DNA of 64,000 bases from Euptelea pleiosperma (lineage: Eukaryota > Streptophyta > Magnoliopsida > Ranunculales > Eupteleaceae): positions 7,323,929 through 7,387,928 of the forward strand of contig CM068541.1 in assembly GCA_035048495.1 (NCBI GenBank). The letters are read 5' to 3'. A program made the translations under genes and the position numbers. Below the pieces are notes generated by a model. It saw only the letters and a list, made by a program, of their open reading frames with translations. It was not told where the DNA came from and made no database searches. Shown one piece after another: positions 57,584 to 64,000 of the stretch. The stretch's first letter is position 1; every line of letters begins with the position of its first letter.

Positions 57584-57591
57584 ATTTAAAC

Positions 57592-58146
57592 AATCAGGTG
57601 CTAGATTCTTTAGCTACGTCTTAGACAGTTCTAGCAGCTCTATCTATCAACATCTGCTAGTATGAAAGACCTGACAATGCCATTCATCCGTGCTTCGGGG
57701 ATTTTTTATTTTTTTGTTAAAAGAATTTATTAAAGTGTTATAAAGAGGAAACTAGAGAAAACATCTCCAAATATACAGAGTAGATTTACGAGTGCCTTAC
57801 TGTGATTGGATAAGATTCTTTGTTAGTTGAATAAGAAATGACCAGCTTGGTATATTGGTAAAGTCGCTGTGTTTGATACCATTACCTGGGCTCAAAACCC
57901 TTCCTCTGGAACTTAGGGCGTGTTTGATTGCACAGAAATTTTTTCCGAGAAAATGCATCTGTGAGATGCCTTAAATGGTTGATTGAATATTACAACTTAG
58001 AACACATATTTCAATCATGTGAGAAAATATAGGTTTATTTCAGGTGGACCATTCTGCTTTCCTGCCCAAAAAATAATAAAAATAAGATGACGAGCTTTAT
58101 CTTTTTATTTTTATTTTTTTTATTTTTGATAAGCTTTCATTTTTCA
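57592..58146. other. spacer; possible SINE fragment
   Basis: No gene. GACCAGCTTGGTATATTGGT (57841-57860) followed by GGGCTCAAAACCC (57889-57901) weakly resembles tRNA-type A and B boxes of a SINE. Confidence 0.3.
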
Positions 58147-58154
58147 TGCCCATA

Positions 58155-58513
58155 TAGGGGTGTCAATTTTACCCGTTTTACTGGAACCGAAAACACCGGT
58201 TCCACATTTTTGGGAACCGATTAAAAAAGAACCGAAATAGGAACCCAACCGAAAATAATGGTTCCGGTTCTAGGTAGTTTAATATGGAATCGGAACCGAA
58301 CTGAAAAGAACCAGAACCGTTATATAAATATAGTGTTAAAATTCCATATTATCAAGATTGAACCCAGTATACCCAGAACCGGAATCGAATCTGACAAAAC
58401 TAATTAATCGGTTCCGATTCCGATTCTGGATCCATCATTTTGAGAACCGGAACCGTTATTTCCGGTTCTGGCCACCTTAGGAACCGAATCGACCTGACAT
58501 GTTGACACCCCTA
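58155..58513. mobile_element. hAT-type MITE with exact 12-bp ends and 8-bp duplication
   Basis: A 359-bp element with perfect 12-bp terminal inverted repeats TAGGGGTGTCAA / TTGACACCCCTA. It has an exact 8-bp duplication TGCCCATA at 58147-58154 and 58514-58521. The interior is rich in GAACCG/CGGTTC motifs, typical of subterminal transposase-binding repeats in hAT elements. No ORF. Confidence 0.93.
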
Positions 58514-58569
58514 TGCCCATAGAGTACCACCAATCCAAGGGAAGCTAGTGAGGGTATGCTTTCTTTATT

Positions 58570-58938
58570 GGGTCGGGCTTCTTCGACAGATATAAATTGA
58601 CAGGTAATATAAGCCAGGTGGCACACTGTTACAGGACTCTGACCGTACGGATGTTTGTCCTATCCCATGGTGGACCTACAAATCAAAAATCATCCTGATT
58701 AGTGATTTATAGGCTTTGGATTGGACGTATTTTCATGGGCTGATCTCAACTGTGGGAATTTGAGCAGTGTTTGAGGTACAAAGATGCAACACTTAAATCA
58801 CTAATCACGCTGATTCTTTATTTTGTAGGTCCACCATGGGATAGGACAAACATCCGTACGGTTAGAGTCCTGTAAAAGTATGCCACCTGGCTTATATTGT
58901 GTCCCCGTCATTTTAGATCTGTCAAAGGAGCCCGACCC
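58570..58938. repeat. fold-back MITE, well-preserved copy
   Basis: A 369-bp element with arms of about 140 bp. Left: GGGTCGGGCTTC, AATATAAGCCAGGTGGCA, GACCGTACGGATGTTTGTCC. Right: the complements, ending GGAGCCCGACCC. The CACGTGG of other copies is CCAGGTGG here. Confidence 0.8.
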
Positions 58939-59674
58939 TTTATTTTTTGATGCTTCAGTTTCCCAATTGTCTTAAACAATCTCTTTTCAAAGTGAGTTTT
59001 ACACGACATGTTGAAGCTTTGACTTCCCCCTTTCTGTCACTCAGTCCCGTGGCTTGGTTTATGGCATTTTAAGGAATGCTTGTTGTCACATTAACCACGC
59101 AAATCATAGCGGAGATGTGGTGTATCTTACACTTTTTGGGCTTCAACAACCATGATGCAGGCTTTATTGTCTATCTTCTGTCATTATTTAATTTGGTTTT
59201 TGACTCAGTTTAATCAGGTTTCTTAATGTTGCCATGTGAACTTGTGAGGATTAGGCAGTTAAGGTTTATCCAAGTCCTGTAACTTGTTCATGTTTTACTT
59301 GCTTGCTTGCTTTCAGGCATCTTTACTTGAAACTTGGACGAAGATGGATTTGAGATTTAAAATTATAGTATGGAATTTTGTCATGTCTCCTTTTACTTGA
59401 TTTCTGTTTTTTCTTCAGTGAAGGAGCAAGTTTTTTTTCTATAAAAAAGAAACTTGTGGTCAATAAAAAGTTGTCAGACCAACAAAGCCCTCAATTAGGA
59501 GCATGTTAGCTCACAAATGTGAAATAGCAAGTCTAGCAAACACAGATGGGTCAGTTACGAGGATGGCATGCATGGTTTAGATGATGTGCAAGGACTGCGA
59601 TCGATTTATTGCTAAATTGATTCTTCTTTTCCATGTTATTAGGGGCTAAATTTGGTTTGTTTGATATCTTCTAG
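58939..59674. other. upstream flank of the SFT2-like gene; first exon not found
   Basis: Plant SFT2-like genes have an upstream exon encoding an acidic cytosolic N-terminus. I do not see such a stretch here, so the 5' part appears lost or too decayed to read. Confidence 0.4.
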
Positions 59675-60404
59675 TGTTTCAAAAGGAGTGAAGGATTTGC
59701 CTGGGAACTTTCAGTCTGCCGCACTAGCAATGTCCCTTCTGGAAAATCTCTCATGTACTTTGGGCTGCTCTTGGCCAGTGGAATTTTCTTCATTTTCATT
59801 GCATCACCATGTTCCTTCCAGTCATGGTGCTGATGCCTCAGAAATTTGCTATCTGCTTTACCCTTGGTTGTGCCTTCGTCATAGGTTCGTTCTTGGCACA
59901 CAAAGGTCCAAACAATCAGCTTTTACACATGTCATCGAAAGAGGTATCTCAGCTATATTTTATCTCTCTTTTCTTCATCACTGATTCAATAGAAAAAATA
60001 ATGATTTAATTTGATTTCAGAGTTGACTCATTGTTTTCTCCCAGAGACTTCCTTTTACCTAGGGATTTGTTGGCAGTATGGTTGGTACCATCTATGTGTA
60101 CATGGTGTTTCACAGTTACATCCTCTCCGTGCTTTTCTCTGCGTTACAGGTATCAAACCTCCTTTCGTTGCCTTTCTTTTCTGTTTTTTTACAAGTCTTT
60201 CTGTCATTATACCATTTTTTTAATTAAGGCACAAAGAATAACAGCCTCTGATTCTTATACTTTGCTGTCTGCATTTTGTCTGTCCATTGGTTTTTCAACA
60301 TTTAGGCTTGACTGCTTAGATATGCTGGACTGAAGTTCCTCTCATCGACTCTTACTTCCTCAATATTGAAATGCTTTGGCAGGTCAGCTATTCAAAAAGG
60401 ATAA
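59675..60404 (+). pseudogene. SFT2/Got1-like vesicle transport protein, partial and broken
   Basis: Three exon-like blocks. 59675-59943 follows CTTCTAG: SKGVKDLPGNFQSA, then after a frame change NVPSGKSLMYFGLLLASG, FIFIAFTMFLPVMVLMPQKF and AFVIGSFLAHKGP..MSSKE, then GT. 60045-60149 follows CCCAG: RLPFT, TAG, GFVGSMVGTIYVYMVFHSYILSVLFSALQ, then GT. About 60306-60404: GLKFLSSTLTSSILKCFGR, then SAIQKG and stop. This is the four-helix SFT2 family, linked to retrograde Golgi traffic. Lesions: an indel near 59721, TAG at about 60060 in place of a conserved Leu, an apparent gap before GLKF (the YY..SYFPGG region is missing), a stop shifted past the usual FGR end, and no first exon. It is a pseudogene retaining intron positions, so not a processed copy. 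Confidence 0.82.
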
Positions 60405-60781
60405 TCTTGCACGATTGATCAGCGGATTTTGAATATTTTATGTTTACTTGTTCTAAAAGATGAAATATAATCTGTCAATCATTGGACAAGGTGAATATCT
60501 TATGGCTTTCGTCCCGTTGGATTGAAAAAGAATATGGCATTTAGAGATGAGGGGACTAAAAGTCTGTTGGAAAGTGTGATGGTCTAAAACATTATATTTG
60601 TGTTTTCTTCTTCTTTCCAGGACTTAACTATTAGCTTACAACATCATCACTTTTTTAAAGGGTCTTGCAGGTTCAAACACTCTTGCACGACATCATCAAT
60701 TTAAGCAATGCACGTTTGGTTGGTTAAATAAACAAGATTAAAACTCCAAATTATGGGATCCGTGATGTTTGAACTTTGAAC

Positions 60782-61159
60782 CAAGGTTTAAAAGAGACCG
60801 TTACGGTATAACAGTCCAGGGGCGTTACCATTTTTTCCGTTATAATGAAAAAAATGCTCAGGGGCAAAAACGGAAAAAAATGGAAAAAAAAAGAGAAATA
60901 ACAGAAAATAACGAAAAAAGGGCACTGAAATTCAAATTTTGAATTTTGAAATTCGAATTTCAAAATTTCAGAAACGGAATATAACGGAAAAAATGGCCGT
61001 TATTTTTTCACAAACTTTTTTCAGAAAATAGCGGTCGTTATTTTCGTTACAACAGAAAAATAACTGAAAATAAAGGCCGTTATTTTCTGGGCATTTTAAC
61101 GGTACGTAACGTAACGGGGTAGGTCCGAATCCGTTATAACGGCCAATTTTTAAACCTTG
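60782..61159. mobile_element. CAAGGTTTAAA-family MITE, copy E
   Basis: A 378-bp element starting CAAGGTTTAAAAGAGACC and ending TTTTTAAACCTTG. It has an exact 8-bp duplication CTTTGAAC at 60774-60781 and 61160-61167. This is the best-preserved full-length copy in the window. Confidence 0.92.
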
Positions 61160-61167
61160 CTTTGAAC

Positions 61168-62689
61168 CACACAAGTGATTAGACAGGCGAGCACGAAAAA
61201 AATTCTACATTGTGACGAGTGTTGGAGCGGCGCACTACCACTTACTGTCTATGACTGCTCAAGGAGGGGTGTGGGCATGTGACAGAATACTTTGAAGATG
61301 AGCTAACACTGAAGTGATCGAAGAATCAGAACAAATGTTACAGATTAATAATTGCAAAATGCGGAGCATAAGTTGGTTACAAATGATATTTTGTAATGGA
61401 GGCAAGACAGCATATGGCACACTGCACCAGCAAATAAACCACTTCGCTCCATCTCTACTGCACAGTTGGAAACATGTCCTTAATCCGTCTCGTCAATGAT
61501 GAGCTGCATCTTGGAGGGGGCTATAGCCCCCAAATGGCCCTTGTCAGAGATTCTATTCCCTCACCATACCTGGTAAACTTTAGTTTTTCAAGATGCAGGA
61601 TTACCAGGGTTTCCTTTACATGCATGGTAGCTGAGGTGATGGGCCCAAAGGTGACCATATATTGTGCCACCTCAACATATACCCATGTGGCAAGTTCCAC
61701 TCCAATAGAAAGCTTCCAAGGCCACCATTGGTTTGCATCTCGACCATTAATGCTTCCAAGGCCACCATTGCTTCAATCTACGTACAGACACAATTACTTG
61801 TTTGAGGGCTGGTCCCATGTTAGGGTGATTTGGTAATTCTCAATATTTTTTTGCCCCTTGGAAATTTCCAATGCACCCTTACACAGGACATGATCCAAAG
61901 GAGGTGCAAATGCTTCCTCTAGGGCAATAATCACACGACTGAAGGTAGGATTTCTCATTTTGCATCGAACATTCTCGATAGAATCTGCCCACTACTATAC
62001 AGAGCCTAAAATTTTCTCCCGGCCAACCCATTAGTTAGCAATCCTGTAAACTTGTTTAAACCATTCATAGCTAAAATGCCTCAACCATTTAAAAACTAAA
62101 CAATCCTTGATGAATTACAGGAACAATTCAGTTCTTTCGGCCTCAAATAGGAGCAAAAGCATCAAAATTTGGTGATATATGTCCCCAAGCAAACCCCAAA
62201 AACATTGACTTTCAAAGTAGAAAAAAAAACATGCAATTTTAATAGGCAAGAGTATTTGTACTGCTTAGTGGTAGTAGCAGTGGTAGTGGAACAGCAATGC
62301 CTCTTGTCACCATAGATTGGTTGGTGACCCACCTTTAGTTGCATGTTTTCAACCAATCAAACGATGAAAACAACTTTTTAGTACTACTGAACTGAGACAT
62401 ATTGTAAATATGAAGTTGGTTATCTGCGTTTTTTAGAATTTTCAAGTTTTCATTATATCTCTATTGCGCAGCCCTATGGTTTAATGTTTGAGAATAAATA
62501 TAAGTATGAGAAACTATTTCACAATTTGGTGATTGAGAATGATGAAGTTTTGACTCGTTTCATGTTAAAGTTTGTCCTATTTTCAGGGTTTTTGAGATCA
62601 ATCTGAACTGTCAAAAATGTTGGCCAGCTGATTGACCATAAACCAAACTATCCTATTTTGATGATCCTAACCCAATAATAACCCTAAAG
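61168..62689. other. no gene recognised
   Basis: A perfect palindrome GGGGGCTATAGCCCCC lies at about 61516-61531. The imperfect duplicate CTTCCAAGGCCACCATTG occurs at 61712 and 61752. Open frames at 61314-61499 and 61474-61836 carry no motif I know. Confidence 0.4.
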
Positions 62690-62695
62690 ATGTTC

Positions 62696-63805
62696 ACCTC
62701 GGCTTTATATAACAAAACAGGACGGTTGTCTCCCCCTCTTATCTGGCTTTATAAAGGATGGTCGATATCTTATCACACCAAATGGACGGTGGATCTCAGC
62801 CACTCACACCCAATTTTGACAAACGCTTTGTCGATGAGTGCCGTGGACACACGGGTCACCTACTATTTACCTACATATAAATAATGAAATGGGTTGGATT
62901 TACATATAGCCCAAGGGTCAGGGCTCAAGAGCCCTACTTTTTATGCCTCGAGAGGGGTGTTACTGTTAAAACGGATTGAAACGGCCAGGGCAAAAATAGA
63001 AATATGGATTTTAATGATTTTAACCGAAAAAAGTGGTTCTGAAATTCAAAATTTAAAATTTAAAATTTGAAATTTGAAATTTAAAAATTTTAAAAAAATA
63101 GAATTTAACGGAAATTTAATGGTTTTCTTATACCCCTCTTATCTTATATGGCTTCAATAATGAGTGGCTGAGATCCACTATGCTTCATATCGATGGCTGA
63201 GATTAACTCCCACCTGATTTTGACAAACACTTTGTTGAAAATTAAGTGCCGCGGGCACGGGCCTCCCACGCATATATCAAGACAACTCAGTTATATTCTC
63301 TTATCTTATCCATCCATCTAATGTGGACTGTTAGATAAAGAGTGGTTGAGATCAAATCCATCGATCTAATGTGGACGGTTAGATTTCAGCCACTCAATCT
63401 GCCTCATTTGACCTCAATTTATTCAAAATTTAAATTTCAACACCGTTATTTTTTTGTTATTTCTGTTATTTTCTCATTTCTCTCTCTGTACGTTACAATC
63501 CGTTATAACAGCCATTATAATGGAAAAAACGGTAATGCCCCAGTCCGTTATACTGTTTGAGTGCCCAAGGCACCCAATTTTTGTAAACGCTTTTGTCGGA
63601 GAGTGCCGTGGGCATGGACCATTTAATATTCTATATAACAAAACACATTAGTTGTCTCCCTACTTATACCTCCTCTTATAAAGCATCAACAAAGAATGGC
63701 CGAGATCTAATCCTCCCAAATGGACTGTGGATCTACGCCACTCAACTGATTTTGGCAAATTCTTTGTCGAGGAGTGCCGATGGCACAGGGCACCCACTAT
63801 ATATA
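62696..63805. repeat. cluster of diverged ~180-bp repeats with MITE fragments
   Basis: TTTTG(A/G)CAAA(C/T)..TTTGT.GA..AGTGCCG.GG recurs near 62814, 63219, 63579 and 63752. Each is preceded by CTTATAAAG or TCTTATCTTAT and GG(A/C)(T/C)GAGAT(C/T)-like sequence. Partial CAAGGTTTAAA-family MITE pieces lie between at about 62962-63125 and 63425-63560. A TA microsatellite follows at 63798-63814. Confidence 0.6.
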
Positions 63806-63815
63806 TATATATAGA

Positions 63816-64000
63816 CAAAAAAAAAATACTTTTTAAAGTCGAAATTTGTTCTAGGACCTAAGGTTAGTGGCGAGTTATAGAAAATGATCACGGATAAATA
63901 TTGCTAGTAGATCGTTGGGGCTATTTTTAGCATGTAGCGTGCACTCGTTTCAGTCTGGGCTCGTCCTGTTACAGTGTGGGTTATCATGAATATTATTTTG
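63816..64000. other. window end, nothing recognised
   Basis: Short unique sequence after an A-run; no motif. Confidence 0.4.

Larger units (their letters stand above)
38488..57591 (+). repeat. 19-kb tandem array of B3-like units (16 copies)
   Basis: Direct repeats share the anchor CAATGGACAACTACAATAAA (or close variants) at 38497, 39541, 40588, 41644, 42699, 43751, 44806, 45827, 47186, 48633, 50027, 51372, 52004, 53131, 54491 and 55944. Spacings are about 1.02-1.06 kb for the first seven intervals, then 1.36, 1.45, 1.39, 1.35, 0.63, 1.13, 1.36 and 1.45 kb. Each full unit runs: acceptor-like TTCAACAG; a B3-like coding stretch; a spacer with a second acceptor-like TTTTACAG or its remnant; a block with TACGTGAGTCAATTTT; a block with GGCAAATC(A/G)GGTGGAGTAAAACTTTGAT; ATTTAAAC; and a truncated MITE rich in AACGGCCGTTATAA. 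The array begins abruptly near 38488 and ends with a full-length MITE. The reading frame is broken in most units. Confidence 0.95.

Noticed and set aside
38488..57591. Tandem array as a CRISPR or centromeric satellite
   Set aside because: Units are 0.6-1.45 kb with coding-like and MITE sequence, not short repeats with spacers. Plant centromere satellites are usually about 150-180 bp without gene-derived parts.
38488..57591. Many opposite-strand frames of 60-90 codons in the array (MYNTRTSSITLKS-type)
   Set aside because: They are antisense shadows of the B3-like stretch and recur only because the unit recurs.
61314..61836. Coding gene across two overlapping frames
   Set aside because: No family resemblance, internal duplicated words and no consistent splice pattern.

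Overview
This window is nuclear DNA of a flowering plant. It is AT-rich, its genes have GT-AG introns, and it holds plant-specific families: an F-box/FBA gene, an RPB4-like subunit of RNA polymerases IV/V, RPM1-like CC-NB-LRR genes and an SFT2 vesicle-transport gene. Transposon density is high. A magnoliid-type genome is a weak guess; the species cannot be read from the sequence.

Layout. 0-4 kb: a possible last exon of an FKBP-like gene, then a LINE 3' end nested in an older antisense LINE, then fold-back repeats. 4.2-5.4 kb: an F-box gene with one in-frame stop and one frameshift. 5.4-8.9 kb: fold-back repeats and a purine/pyrimidine-rich hairpin element. 9.0-19.5 kb: a nine-exon gene that reads as NRPD4/NRPE4, the Rpb4-like subunit of the RNA-directed DNA methylation polymerases. 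Its last intron is about 6.5 kb. It carries a hAT-like element with an exact 8-bp target-site duplication, which in turn carries a small LTR element with a 5-bp duplication. 20-22.8 kb: a decayed F-box relic and MITEs. 22.9-38.2 kb: a cluster of three related RPM1-like CC-NB-LRR sequences, two nearly full length but broken and one a coiled-coil relic, separated by AT-rich, repeat-filled DNA. 38.5-57.6 kb: a 19-kb direct tandem array of 16 recognisable units of about 0.6-1.45 kb. Each unit carries a stretch resembling a plant B3 DNA-binding domain and the left part of a MITE. 57.6-64 kb: MITEs, a broken SFT2-like gene and a diverged repeat cluster.

Of the genes, only NRPD4/NRPE4 looks intact. 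The F-box gene, both long NLRs and the SFT2-like gene carry stops or frameshifts, so each is a pseudogene unless the assembly contains errors. The most notable structure is the B3-like array. It has two unit subtypes that differ by shared deletions, recombinant units, a repeated pair of units (8-9 resembling 14-15), and a terminal unit with the only intact copy of the internal MITE. A second theme is that an RdDM polymerase gene hosts nested transposons in its own intron and has a fold-back repeat with G-box-like arms just upstream.

Two MITE families recur. One is a hAT-type family with CAAGGTTTAAA-like ends and 8-bp duplications. The other is a long-armed fold-back family whose arms contain CTGATTAGTGATT-like and, in some copies, CCACGTGG motifs.
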